NCBI GenBank assembly: GCA_034432935.1
Contig: DAOUBD010000066.1
Location: 1 to 38,001 of the forward strand
Source of the DNA: DAOUAG01 sp034432935
Lineage (GTDB): Bacteria > Chloroflexota > Dehalococcoidia > SM23-28-2 > RBG-16-64-32
Direction of reading: 5' to 3'
Length of the DNA stretch: 38,001 nucleotides
Both the position numbers and the translations under genes were made by a program. A model generated the notes under the pieces. That model ran no database searches and had not been told where the DNA came from. It saw only the letters and a program-made list of their open reading frames with translations. This document shows positions 8,364-16,475 of this stretch, piece after piece (the first letter of the stretch is position 1; each line of letters starts with the position of its first letter).

Positions 8364-9727
8364 AGGAGCAGGAGCGGGCCGATTGGCTGGCCCGCGCCAT
8401 CGATGACCTGGTGCGAAGGAGAGGAGACCTCTCTTTGCCGCCGGGCCTGGAGGACGAAGAGATCCTCTCCTTGTTAAGAGTGGCGCGGGCCCGTCTCCAA
8501 CAGGCCCAGGCCACGGCCCAGTCCGGGCTCCACCACGAGGCCGCCGTCTGGCAACGGGTCCTGGAGCGCCTCCAGGCAGGCAAGCCCGAAGCCAGCTCGC
8601 GGCACAATCCAACGTCCCATGAGCAGACTATCGCGGGGGAATCGGCGATAACTGAAGACCCGGAGGCTGCCGCCAGCCCTGAACTTCGCGAGGTGGCTCA
8701 GCTTCGGCAGCGCATGGCCCAGGAGCTCCGCTCCTTGGCCGAGGCCCACAGGGAGGATGTTTGGCAACGGGTCCAGGCCAGGCTACAGGCCCAGGCGGAG
8801 CCCCGTAAGCGCGGCCTCTGGGCCTTCCTGCGGAGGGGCCGGAGCGACGCCGATGCCCTGGCGCCCGCCCTTGACGATGTGGCCAGGGGAGCCTCCGTCT
8901 GGAGCACGGATCCGGAGGTCGAGGAGCTGCTGCGCATCGCCCGCTCCCGAAAGGCCCTTTCCCAGTTGGCGGCCAACGCCGCCGCGGGCCCCCAGGACAG
9001 GGTCTGGGCCCGGCTGCGACCGGGCCTCACGGCCCGCGCCTTCGGTGCCCCGCCAGAGGGCCAGGGAAGGCAGGCCCTGGGACATGCCCGCGTTTGGCCG
9101 AAGCTGGCGGCAGCCGCGGCTGCCGTTGCCATCGCCGCCGCTGCGCTGGGACCGCTGCCAGCCACCGGTTTCGCCGAACACCCGGCGGCCCGTTTCGTCC
9201 GCTACCTCGGCCAGCACCTGGGCGTCACCGAGACGTCAACGCCACCGCCGGCGCGACCCGGGGAGCCAGACACCGTCGCCGGCACAGAGGTCTCCCCGCG
9301 CGATGCCGCAGCCCTCATGCTCCTCCCCGTCCGCGTGCCGTCCGTGGTTCCGACGGGCATGCGCCTGACCTCGTCCCAGTTCTTCCCTAAGGCCATCACG
9401 GCCCCGGCGGGCGGCACATTCGTCCTCACCTACGAGCCCTCAGAGGGCGATGATGGGCTGGTGATCTACCAAGAGGCGGCGGGCGGCGCAGACCTGGCGG
9501 TCCTTCAGGGCTCGGCAACGGACCTGGTCCTGGCCGACGGCACCCCTGCCACCTTCTACCGGGGCTCCTGGCAGGCCAGCGACGGCAGCTTCCAGTGGGA
9601 CCAGCGGGATTCCGTCAGCCTCGTCTTCCAGCGCGACGGCATACGCACCATCATCCGCCAGTCCAACGCGGATGTGCCGCCGGCCACCCTGGTCGCCATC
9701 GCCGACAGCATGATGCCGGCCCAGTAG
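8360..9727 (+). CDS. Putative membrane-anchored anti-sigma factor with three internal repeats
   Basis: 455 aa, overlapping the sigma gene by ATGA. Residues 1-245 are predicted cytosolic, 249-270 form an Ala-rich membrane segment, and the rest is outside. The cytosolic part holds three diverged copies of one helical unit, each ending in V-W-x-R-(V/L)-x-x-(R)-L: about 34-73, 108-143 and 185-219 (VW at 63-64, 134-135, 215-216). The outer part (about 310-455) resembles the DUF4367 domain of Gram-positive sigma regulators: a Thr/Ser-rich beta domain with TFVLTYEPSEG and GTPATFYRGSW. No zinc-binding HxxxCxxC anti-sigma motif is visible. Anti-sigma function is inferred from the overlap and topology, not from a known domain. 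Confidence 0.65.
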   Translation: MKEQERADWLARAIDDLVRRRGDLSLPPGLEDEEILSLLRVARARLQQAQATAQSGLHHEAAVWQRVLERLQAGKPEASSRHNPTSHEQTIAGESAITEDPEAAASPELREVAQLRQRMAQELRSLAEAHREDVWQRVQARLQAQAEPRKRGLWAFLRRGRSDADALAPALDDVARGASVWSTDPEVEELLRIARSRKALSQLAANAAAGPQDRVWARLRPGLTARAFGAPPEGQGRQALGHARVWPKLAAAAAAVAIAAAALGPLPATGFAEHPAARFVRYLGQHLGVTETSTPPPARPGEPDTVAGTEVSPRDAAALMLLPVRVPSVVPTGMRLTSSQFFPKAITAPAGGTFVLTYEPSEGDDGLVIYQEAAGGADLAVLQGSATDLVLADGTPATFYRGSWQASDGSFQWDQRDSVSLVFQRDGIRTIIRQSNADVPPATLVAIADSMMPAQ

Positions 9728-9827
9728 CCCGCTCCAGCGGGTGTCCCCAGCAGCCAGCCCGGCGCTTAGTCCCGCAACCGGCCCGGCCTTTGCCCCCTGG
9801 CCCCGAACCGCCCCGCGCCTGCCGCCC

Positions 9828-9853
9828 AAAAAGAAAGGGCCGCGTAGCGGCCC
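9828..9853 (-). terminator. Intrinsic terminator of the tad-XRE operon
   Basis: On the minus strand GGGCCGC, loop TAC, GCGGCCC (9837-9853) forms a perfect 7-bp stem and is followed directly by TTTCTTTTT (9836-9828). It sits 43 bases beyond the stop of the 59-aa gene, the last gene of the minus-strand cluster. It could also end the plus-strand sigma operon, but that side lacks the T run. Confidence 0.85.
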
Positions 9854-9895
9854 AGCCACCGTCGCGCCGGAGCGGCCTGGCGCCCCGCGGCCTTC

Positions 9896-10075
9896 TTACT
9901 CGGCCTCCTCCCGGGCCCGGCGTTCGCGCATCATCTCGTAAAGCAGATTCTCCACGACCATCAGAAGGAGCAGCACCTGCCGCTGCTGGCGCCGCGACAT
10001 CCGGGCCAGCATCTGCAGCAGCTCAGGGTCGATCTTTTCGGCCAATGAGAGACGGCTTTCGGCGAAATCGGGCAT
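9896..10075 (-). CDS. 59-aa protein equal to the C-terminal module of the adjacent XRE regulators
   Basis: Reads from an ATG at 10075 to a TAA at 9896. The start is 4 bases after the upstream regulator's stop, and GAGGAA within that gene's end serves as ribosome site, so it is almost certainly translated by coupling. Residues 16-43 (DPELLQMLARMSRRQQRQVLLL...) align without gaps to residues 86-113 of both upstream XRE proteins (DPDLLRYLAKLPRDRQRRLLLL and DPDLLRFLAKLPREAQAHLLRL). The rest is an acidic/basic helical tail. It has no DNA-binding domain. If the shared segment is a dimer or partner-binding helix, this small protein could tune the regulators; that is inference. No named family was recognised. 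Confidence 0.75.
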   Translation of the reverse strand: MPDFAESRLSLAEKIDPELLQMLARMSRRQQRQVLLLLMVVENLLYEMMRERRAREEAE

Positions 10076-10079
10076 GCTT

Positions 10080-10499
10080 CTAGTTCCTCATCCTGGAAAG
10101 GTTGACGCCATTTACAGGAGCGGGCTGGTCCGCCTCCGTAGCAGAGGAGCCACCGAGGACGCTGGCCATGCCCTCCAGCAGGAGCAGGAGCCGGCGCTGC
10201 CGGTCTCTGGGCAGCTTGGCCAGGTAGCGCAGGAGATCAGGGTCCACCGTGGACAGGTAGCCCTCGTAGACCTGGCGGAGGGTTCGCATGGTGGGATAGC
10301 CCGCCGCCTCGAACAGCTCATCGGGGTCCACGTTCATGGCCTGAGCAACCCGCAGGAGCACAGCGGCAGAGGGGTTCTTCACCTCCCCATTCTCCAGTTG
10401 TGATAGGTAGCCCTGGCTAACCGAAGAGTTGCTGGCTAGGTGCCCCTGGGTCAAACGCCTCTCCTCCCTGAGCTGCCGTATCTTATCTCCTAAGTTCAT
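10080..10499 (-). CDS. XRE-family helix-turn-helix regulator (copy 1)
   Basis: 139 aa from the ATG at 10499 with GGGGAG 3 bases upstream; an upstream in-frame ATG at 10559 adds 20 non-homologous residues and is disfavoured. Residues 4-62 form a Cro/cI-type HTH: LGDKIRQLREERRLTQGHLA, recognition helix SVSQGYLSQLENGEVKNPS. A linker (70-85) precedes a predicted helical module, DPDLLRYLAKLPRDRQRRLLLLLE (86-109), also found in the neighbouring paralogue and in the downstream 59-aa protein. A short Ser/Ala/Pro tail follows. It probably binds DNA as a dimer, and a plausible target is its own tad operon. No ligand-binding domain is visible. Confidence 0.85.
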   Translation of the reverse strand: MNLGDKIRQLREERRLTQGHLASNSSVSQGYLSQLENGEVKNPSAAVLLRVAQAMNVDPDELFEAAGYPTMRTLRQVYEGYLSTVDPDLLRYLAKLPRDRQRRLLLLLEGMASVLGGSSATEADQPAPVNGVNLSRMRN

Positions 10500-10590
10500 C
10501 GTCTCCCCAACCCTTCCGCCGGCCGCCTGCATTGTCGGCCGCGGCCAAGCGCTTGTCAATAACCCAGCCCCGGGTCCGGTGGCCGCCCGG

Positions 10591-10974
10591 CTAGCGGCGG
10601 CTGCCGGCCCCCACCGTTGGCCGCCGCACTCGCGGGGCCTCCATGTTTTCCAGCAGCCGCAGAAGGTGCGCCTGCGCCTCCCTGGGCAGCTTGGCCAGGA
10701 AACGCAGAAGGTCTGGGTCTACCGCTAGGTCATAGGACGAGGCGGCATCCTCTACGGCCCCTGCCTCCCCGTAGCCCGCCGCCATCATCAGGGCTCGCGG
10801 GTCCACGTGGAGGGCCCGCGCTATTCTGAAGATGACGGCCGCGCTGGGGTTCTGCACCTCGTCATTCTCTAGCTGCGAAAGGTATCCCTGGCTGAGGCCG
10901 CCTTGCGCTGCCAACTGCGCCTGGCTCATCCCCAGCTCCTCCCGTAGCTCCCGTATCTTCTTCCCAAGAGTCAT
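10591..10974 (-). CDS. XRE-family helix-turn-helix regulator (copy 2)
   Basis: 127 aa from the ATG at 10974, preceded by AGGGTGG at about 6 bases; a GTG at 10995 would extend it by 7 residues. The HTH (4-62, recognition part LSQGYLSQLENDEVQNPS) and the module at 86-109 (DPDLLRFLAKLPREAQAHLLRLLE) line up position for position with copy 1, so the two arose by tandem duplication. They differ mostly in the linker. The start lies 22 bases beyond the tadC stop on the same strand, so it is likely cotranscribed with the pilus genes. A 91-bp gap separates it from copy 1, with no hairpin obvious there. Confidence 0.85.
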   Translation of the reverse strand: MTLGKKIRELREELGMSQAQLAAQGGLSQGYLSQLENDEVQNPSAAVIFRIARALHVDPRALMMAAGYGEAGAVEDAASSYDLAVDPDLLRFLAKLPREAQAHLLRLLENMEAPRVRRPTVGAGSRR

Positions 10975-10996
10975 GCGAACCACCCTACCTTCCACA

Positions 10997-11917
10997 CTAC
11001 GACAGCGATTGAGCGATCCTGATGGCAGCGGGCCCGAGGATAACGATCAGGAACGCCGGAAAGATGAACAGCACCAGGGGGAAAAGCATCTTGATGGGGG
11101 CCTCGTGGGCCGCCTGTTCCGCCCGCTGCCGGCGCTTTACCCGTAGCTGGTCCGACTGCACCCTGAGGACCTGGGCGATGCCCACGCCCAACTGCTCCGC
11201 TTGGATAACCGAGTTTATGAAGCTAGTGAGCTCGTCCACCCCGCAACGCTCGGCCATCTCCGTCAGCGCCTCTTTTCGCAACTTGCCCATGGCCACATCG
11301 CGCAGCATGCGGGAGAGCTCCGTGGCCAACGGCCCGGAGCTCTTCTCCGCCACCCGGGCCAAAGCGGCGTCCAGGCCGAGCCCGGCCTCGACGCAGGTGG
11401 TCACCAGGTCCAGAGCATCGGGCAGCGCCTTGATGATCAGCTTCTGCCGCGCCTTCACCTGCGCCTTTAGCCACATGCGCGGCATCATCCAGCCCAGGGC
11501 CACCAGGCTGAGGCCGATCATCACCTTCTGCAAGATCAGACTGTTGGGCAACGCCGCAAACATCAGGAGGCCCATGCCGCCAAAGGAAACGAAGCTGACC
11601 GCCCAGAAGGTGAGGAAGGTGTTCAGGCGCATGGGGTTGCCGGCCATGACCAGCGACTTCTCCACCTCGGCTATGAGGGAGGCCGGCAGGACGGAGCTAA
11701 TGGCCCGGGCCAGCCCCTCCACTCCAGGCTTGAGAACGCGCTCGGCAAAGGGTACGCTCAGGTCCACCTCGCCGTCGTCGCCAAAGACCGCCCGGTTGCG
11801 GAAGTCAGCGATCCGGGACTCGATGGCCGAGGTGGTGCTCCCGCCCCTGCCCACGGCAGAGGTCACCAGCACGACTGCGCCGAACACCGATAGCGATATC
11901 AGTATCAGGAGGATCAT
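10997..11917 (-). CDS. tadC: Tad pilus inner-membrane platform protein TadC
   Basis: 306 aa, a type II secretion GspF-domain protein. It has an N-terminal membrane anchor (1-20), a cytosolic stretch, two membrane segments (about 95-145), then the GspF domain with VTTCVEAGLGLDAALARVAEKSSGPLA-type sequence. Further on come EMAERCGVDELTSFINSVIQAEQLG and a final hydrophobic hairpin (about 275-300). With TadB it forms the membrane platform that the CpaF/TadA ATPase drives to polymerise Flp pilin. The start has TAGGAG 6 bases upstream and lies 9 bases after tadB. The similarity to TadB and the fixed order B-C support the name. Confidence 0.9.
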   Translation of the reverse strand: MILLILISLSVFGAVVLVTSAVGRGGSTTSAIESRIADFRNRAVFGDDGEVDLSVPFAERVLKPGVEGLARAISSVLPASLIAEVEKSLVMAGNPMRLNTFLTFWAVSFVSFGGMGLLMFAALPNSLILQKVMIGLSLVALGWMMPRMWLKAQVKARQKLIIKALPDALDLVTTCVEAGLGLDAALARVAEKSSGPLATELSRMLRDVAMGKLRKEALTEMAERCGVDELTSFINSVIQAEQLGVGIAQVLRVQSDQLRVKRRQRAEQAAHEAPIKMLFPLVLFIFPAFLIVILGPAAIRIAQSLS

Positions 11918-11926
11918 CCTACGCTC

Positions 11927-12907
11927 CTACACCTCGATGGCCATGATCCGCTTGATGGACAGGTACCCAAGGAACTCCAGGCCGATGGCGATGGCGATCA
12001 TCACCCTGCCCACCAGCTCCGTGAAAAGGAGGCTCATGTACGATGGGTTCATGACCATGAAGATCAGAAACATGAAGATGGGCAAGCCGCCTATCACAAC
12101 CCCGGTCATCTTCTGTTGCGCCGTCAGCGTCGATATCTCGCCGCGGATGCGCTCCCGCTCTCGCATGGTGAAGGCCACCTTGTCCAGGATCTCGGCCAGG
12201 TTGCCGCCCACGGCCCGCTGGATATTGATGGCCGTCAGCACCATGTCCAGGTCCTTGCTGTTGATGCGCTCGCCCAAAGCGTTCAGGGCGTCCTCCGCGC
12301 TCAGGCCCAGGTTGGCCTCCCGCAGCATCCGCCGCAGCTCCTGTGCCAAGGGCCCGTCCATCTGCCGCGAGGCGAACTCCAGGCTCTGCATCAGGCCGTA
12401 GCCCGACTTCAGGGAGTTGGATACCAGCCCCAGCATGTCCACCAACTGGGCGTTGATCCGGATGGCCCTGCGCTTCAACTTGCTGCTGACCCACATAGCC
12501 GGAAGGGCGTATCCGAAAGCGGCCAGCCCCGTGGCCATAAGCACGGTGAACAGGGTCTGGCTGAAGATGAAGGGGATGGCGAAGAAGAGGGCGGCCACAG
12601 CCCAACGGATCATGTAGTATTCGCCCACGCGCAAGGGCAGGCCGGCCCGCTCCAGATGCAAAGCCACCTTTTCTGACCCCTTGAACTGGGCCAGGAAGGC
12701 GCTGAGGACCGGCAAGCCGCTGTAGGACCGGCGCTGGCGAAGCTGAGGAGCCCCGGGGGCACCGGTGGGTCTTGCCTCACCCTCGGCCTTGAAGGCTTCT
12801 AGCCGCGCCGCCATGGGGTCGGCGCTGGTGCGGCGGCCAAGGCCGGAAAAGACCAGCGCCACCGCCAGGAAGACCATCGCAGCGATGCCGATGACCATTG
12901 GGTCCAT
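11927..12907 (-). CDS. tadB: Tad pilus inner-membrane platform protein TadB
   Basis: 326 aa with the same plan as TadC: an N-terminal membrane segment (3-22), a charged linker with the APGAPQLRQRRSYSG stretch, two membrane segments around 95-145, and the GspF domain. The domain includes LVDMLGLVSNSLKSGYGLMQSLE and INSKDLDMVLTAINIQRAVGGNLAEILDKVA, the latter a hallmark of TadB. A C-terminal hydrophobic pair follows. AGGAGG stands 6 bases before the ATG. The gene starts 3 bases beyond the cpaF stop, so translation is coupled. Confidence 0.92.
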   Translation of the reverse strand: MDPMVIGIAAMVFLAVALVFSGLGRRTSADPMAARLEAFKAEGEARPTGAPGAPQLRQRRSYSGLPVLSAFLAQFKGSEKVALHLERAGLPLRVGEYYMIRWAVAALFFAIPFIFSQTLFTVLMATGLAAFGYALPAMWVSSKLKRRAIRINAQLVDMLGLVSNSLKSGYGLMQSLEFASRQMDGPLAQELRRMLREANLGLSAEDALNALGERINSKDLDMVLTAINIQRAVGGNLAEILDKVAFTMRERERIRGEISTLTAQQKMTGVVIGGLPIFMFLIFMVMNPSYMSLLFTELVGRVMIAIAIGLEFLGYLSIKRIMAIEV

Positions 12908-12910
12908 GCG

Positions 12911-14281
12911 CTACCTCCTAGCCGGCATCATGAACAGGGACGGCGGCAGGCTCACACCCGCTGCCTCGAACCGCTCGGCGAACACCGGCCGGATGCCTGT
13001 CGGCTCGATCTGGCCTTCGATCTTCCCCTCGCTGGTCACGCCCGTCTGCCGGAAGCGGAAGAGGTCCTGCAAGGTGACGATCTGCCCTTCCATGCCGGTG
13101 ACCTCGGTGACGTGAGTGACCCGGCGCACCCCGTCGGTGAAGCGCGCCAGCTGGACGATGAGGTGTAGGGCTGAGGCCATCTGCTCCCGGATGGCCCGGT
13201 CGGGCAGGTCGAGGTTGGCCATGAGCACCATGTTCTCGATACGGGCCAGGGCGTCTCTGGGGGAGTTGGCGTGGATGGTGGACAGCGAGCCCTCGTGCCC
13301 CGTGTTCATGGCGTTCAGCATGTCGAAGGCCTCTGGGCCGCGCACCTCGCCGATGATGATCCTGTCCGGGCGCATGCGCAGGGTGTTGCGCAAGAGGTCC
13401 CGCTGGGTGATCTCCCCTCTGCCGTCGATGTTCGCCGGCCGGGCCTCCAGGCTCACCACGTGGGGCTGCTGTAGCTTGACCTCCACGGGGTCCTCGATGG
13501 TGACGATGCGCTCGCTCTCCGGGATGAAGGCCGAAAGGGCGTTGAGGAACGTCGTCTTGCCGGTGCCTGTACCGCCGGAGATGAGGATGTTCAGCTTCAG
13601 CCTTACGCAAGCGGCGAGAAACTCCACTATCTCCTGGGTGATGGTGCCGGCCCGCACCAGGTCGTCCATGCTTAGCTTGTCGGCCCGGAACTTCCGGATG
13701 GTGATGGTGGGGCTCTTGGGCGCCACCGGCGGTATGACAACGTTCACCCGTGAGCCGTCAGGCAAGCGGGCGTCCACCATAGGCGAGGCCTCGTCCACCC
13801 TGCGCCCGATGGGCGCGATGATGCGCTCGATGACCCTGGCGATGTGGGAGTGGTCGCGGAAACGCACATCGCTGAGATAGAGGATGCCCTCCCTCTCGAA
13901 GTAGACCTCGTCCGGCCCGTTGACCATGACTTCTGAGATGGAGGGGTCCCGCATGAGGGCGTCGATGGGGCCGAGGCCCACCACCTCGTCCACCACGCGG
14001 GCCACGATCTGGTCTCGGGTGATGCCGCCCACGCTGGGCATCTCGCGGCGCAGGAGCGTCTCGGCGGCTTGCTCTACCACCTTGCGGCGCTCTTCCGCCG
14101 GCATCGAGCTGATCTGGTCCGCGTCCAGCTCATCGATGAGCATCTGGTGCATGCGGAAGATCAGTTGCTCCATATCTTCGTTGTAGCGGCCGGGGGTAAC
14201 ACGAGACGCCCCGGCGGGGTTGGGGCCCACACCGGCGCGCATCGAAGGGTTAACCGGCCGTCCTGTCTGCCAACTGGTCAT
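12911..14281 (-). CDS. cpaF: Tad pilus assembly ATPase CpaF/TadA
   Basis: 456-aa secretion ATPase of the VirB11/GspE superfamily, a cytosolic hexamer powering Flp pilus assembly. An N-terminal helical domain (35-100) is followed by the catalytic core: Walker A GGTGTGKTT with K242, the Asp box IVTIEDPVEVKL, the Walker B-like IIIGEVRGPEAFDML, and the His box GSLSTIHANSP. All motifs are intact. The ATG at 14281 has GGAG 7 bases upstream and lies 4 bases after the cpaE stop. The first 30 or so residues are poorly conserved and a later start is possible. Confidence 0.94.
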   Translation of the reverse strand: MTSWQTGRPVNPSMRAGVGPNPAGASRVTPGRYNEDMEQLIFRMHQMLIDELDADQISSMPAEERRKVVEQAAETLLRREMPSVGGITRDQIVARVVDEVVGLGPIDALMRDPSISEVMVNGPDEVYFEREGILYLSDVRFRDHSHIARVIERIIAPIGRRVDEASPMVDARLPDGSRVNVVIPPVAPKSPTITIRKFRADKLSMDDLVRAGTITQEIVEFLAACVRLKLNILISGGTGTGKTTFLNALSAFIPESERIVTIEDPVEVKLQQPHVVSLEARPANIDGRGEITQRDLLRNTLRMRPDRIIIGEVRGPEAFDMLNAMNTGHEGSLSTIHANSPRDALARIENMVLMANLDLPDRAIREQMASALHLIVQLARFTDGVRRVTHVTEVTGMEGQIVTLQDLFRFRQTGVTSEGKIEGQIEPTGIRPVFAERFEAAGVSLPPSLFMMPARR

Positions 14282-14285
14282 TTGG

Positions 14286-15536
14286 TCACTCCACCCTAGC
14301 TTCTGTCTTGTCCTCGCTGACTGAGCCCAAGATGCGGCTCAGAAACCCGCCCTTCTGGGGCGGCTCCTTGGCCTTGGCCGGTTGCTGATGGCGCACGCCG
14401 CTGAAGGCGTAGGCCATCTCCACCAGGCTCTCCGCTGCCTTGCACTGGGGCTTGGCCACGACTACGGGCATACCAAGTTGCGTGGCCTGGCTAATGTTCC
14501 GGTCATAGGGCACAGACCAGAACACCTCGCGGCCCAGCATTCGCTTGACCTCCTGAGGCTGTACGTTGCTGGCCTCGTTGGTGGCGTTGATCACCAGCTT
14601 GATCTTCTCCTGGGGGAAGTTCCAGGAGCGCAGCATATCGATGGCCAAGAGCGTGTCCTTCAGGCTGGCCATATCCACCGTGGCCACCAGCACTACCATG
14701 GTGGCCAGCTCCAGCGCCCGGGCCACGATGTCGTTGAACGTTCCCGGGGTGTCCAGGATGACGTAGTCGTAGGACTGGGTGAGAAGCTGGACTATCCTCT
14801 CGATGTGCCCAGCGTGCACGCTTCGCCAGTCCGTCGGCCGGATGGGCGCCGGCAGGATTACCACGCCGGTGTTGTGGGTGTACAGGCACTCCTGGACGAT
14901 CTCGCGGGTGATCTCTTCCTCGGGCATGGCCAGATCGGCGATGCTGCGCTCCACCGGTATGTCCATAAGGATGGCCACATCGCCGAAGCGGGTGTCCAAG
15001 TCCACCAGGACCACGGACTGGTTGGTCTTGAGGACCAGGGCCGTGGCCAGGTTGGTGGCGATGGTGGTCTTGCCGATGCCGCCCTTGGCGCCGAAAACGG
15101 TGATGACGGTCCCGGCAGCCACCGGCTCCTCCGCCTCGCCCGAAAGCCGGGCGCGGCGCCGCTCCTCCTGCGCCAGCACCGTGTGGATGGAGGCGATCAG
15201 CTCCTCCTCCCTCACCGGCGCGATGAGGTAGTCCTTGACGCCCGCCAGCATCGCCTTGCGCATGGACTCTGGGTCCCGGATGGAGGAGTAGGCGACGATG
15301 GGGGCCAGGGGCAGGAGGTCGGCGATGGCCTCTACCGTCTGGAGGGCCCGGATGAGGGGCTCCTCGATGTTGATGACCACCACGTCTGGCTCAGTGCTCT
15401 TGGCCAGGGAGACGGCCTCGATGCCGTAGCCGCCTTCGCCCAGGACGGCGAAGCCATTGAGGGCCAGCATCTTCTGGGTGTCGGCCCGGGCGTTGGGCTC
15501 CTGGCCGATGATGATCACTCGCGGGTTACGTCCCAT
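14286..15536 (-). CDS. cpaE: CpaE/TadZ-like protein: receiver-type domain fused to a ParA/MinD ATPase
   Basis: 416 aa. Residues about 5-122 fold like a response-regulator receiver, but the usual phosphoacceptor aspartate appears to be N56 (VVVINIEEP), so it is probably not phosphorylated, as in many TadZ proteins. Residues 143-390 are a MinD/ParA ATPase with the deviant Walker A FGAKGGIGKTT (K151, K156), VDLDTRFGDVA and ILDTPGTFND. The role is to place the Tad machine in the cell and help recruit other parts. A lysine- and proline-rich tail closes the protein. AGGGG precedes the ATG. The gene lies 17 bases after cpaB. Confidence 0.88.
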   Translation of the reverse strand: MGRNPRVIIIGQEPNARADTQKMLALNGFAVLGEGGYGIEAVSLAKSTEPDVVVINIEEPLIRALQTVEAIADLLPLAPIVAYSSIRDPESMRKAMLAGVKDYLIAPVREEELIASIHTVLAQEERRRARLSGEAEEPVAAGTVITVFGAKGGIGKTTIATNLATALVLKTNQSVVLVDLDTRFGDVAILMDIPVERSIADLAMPEEEITREIVQECLYTHNTGVVILPAPIRPTDWRSVHAGHIERIVQLLTQSYDYVILDTPGTFNDIVARALELATMVVLVATVDMASLKDTLLAIDMLRSWNFPQEKIKLVINATNEASNVQPQEVKRMLGREVFWSVPYDRNISQATQLGMPVVVAKPQCKAAESLVEMAYAFSGVRHQQPAKAKEPPQKGGFLSRILGSVSEDKTEARVE

Positions 15537-15553
15537 AGCCTAACCCCTACTGA

Positions 15554-16372
15554 CTACTGACCTGGAATCACGCCACAATTAGGGAGGTTCTCTAGCTGCC
15601 CGTGTTCGCCGAAGGGCCGTAGGGCCAGCCAAAGCTGCACCCCCACCTTTTCGTCATCCACGCTCTGCTGGGCCGCTGCCAGCCACCACGCCTCGTCAGG
15701 TGTCACCGAGAGGGTGGCGCTGATGGCATCGGTCTTGGTGCCGCTGGCGGCGACGCCTTGGGCGCCCTCAGCAGTCGCCTTCTTTATGTTGCTGTCAATC
15801 GCCAGCACCTCCACGTCCTGCACCACGTAGCAGGCCGACCCCGTCGCAAGGAACGCCTGACCATTCTCCACCCCGGCGGCCGCGCCGCTCAGTACCACGT
15901 CGACATAGTCCCCAGGCCGGACGAGACCGCCGGAGGCGGCCACAGGGCTGACGCGGACCGAGAAGGCGCGCTTCCCTGGCGGGACCAGGAGGGACAAAGG
16001 CGCGTTGTCCCCGAACTCCGACAGGGCCACCGTGGAGGATGTTACCTTCGACTGGATCACCTGCTCTCCGGCCATGATCGGGACCTGGGTCACCTGTCCC
16101 ACCACCTGGTCGGGCTTCGTGAAGACGCCTGGGAGCAGGAGAGAGCTGGGCAGGGGCTTGAGGGTCAGCATGTCCGCCGTAACCCTCGTGTTGGCTGGGA
16201 TATCGGTCGAGGCCACTACCACAGCCTGAGTCTGGCTTCCGGAGGACGATGTGTCCTTTCCAGCCTGGTTCAAATACACCGCTATGAGGACGGCCGCTAG
16301 TAGCCCGAGGGCCAACCCTAGGACTAGCTGGAGCCGCACCCCCTTGTTGCCTATGGCAAGGTTCTTGATCAT
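15554..16372 (-). CDS. cpaB: Flp pilus assembly protein CpaB/RcpC
   Basis: 272 aa. A membrane anchor (14-34) is followed by a SAF domain (AVVVASTDIPANTRVTADML, about 48-115) and a second part with GKRAFSVRVSPVAASGGLVRPGDYVDVVL, the CpaB/RcpC signature. It sits outside the membrane and in other systems links the pilus to the wall or the secretin. No secretin gene is present here, which fits a cell without an outer membrane. GGGGG lies 7 bases before the ATG. Confidence 0.9.
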   Translation of the reverse strand: MIKNLAIGNKGVRLQLVLGLALGLLAAVLIAVYLNQAGKDTSSSGSQTQAVVVASTDIPANTRVTADMLTLKPLPSSLLLPGVFTKPDQVVGQVTQVPIMAGEQVIQSKVTSSTVALSEFGDNAPLSLLVPPGKRAFSVRVSPVAASGGLVRPGDYVDVVLSGAAAGVENGQAFLATGSACYVVQDVEVLAIDSNIKKATAEGAQGVAASGTKTDAISATLSVTPDEAWWLAAAQQSVDDEKVGVQLWLALRPFGEHGQLENLPNCGVIPGQ

Positions 16373-16475
16373 GGGCTATCCCCCTTCAGGGTTGCACAGT
16401 TGATGATTGCCGGTTTCCAAATAGGTGACGCCCCCGCCCCCCTTCCCGTTACGCATGGAGCCCCGGGTCGCGATC
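16373..16475 (-). other. 103-bp gap inside the tad operon
   Basis: It separates the cupredoxin-like gene from cpaB. It is C-rich on the plus strand and shows the cpaB ribosome site but no convincing promoter or terminator, so read-through is the simplest view. Confidence 0.3.

Noticed and set aside
10500..10590. A further small gene between the two XRE genes
   Set aside because: Only an in-frame extension of copy 1 with non-conserved sequence; no separate start and stop of use.
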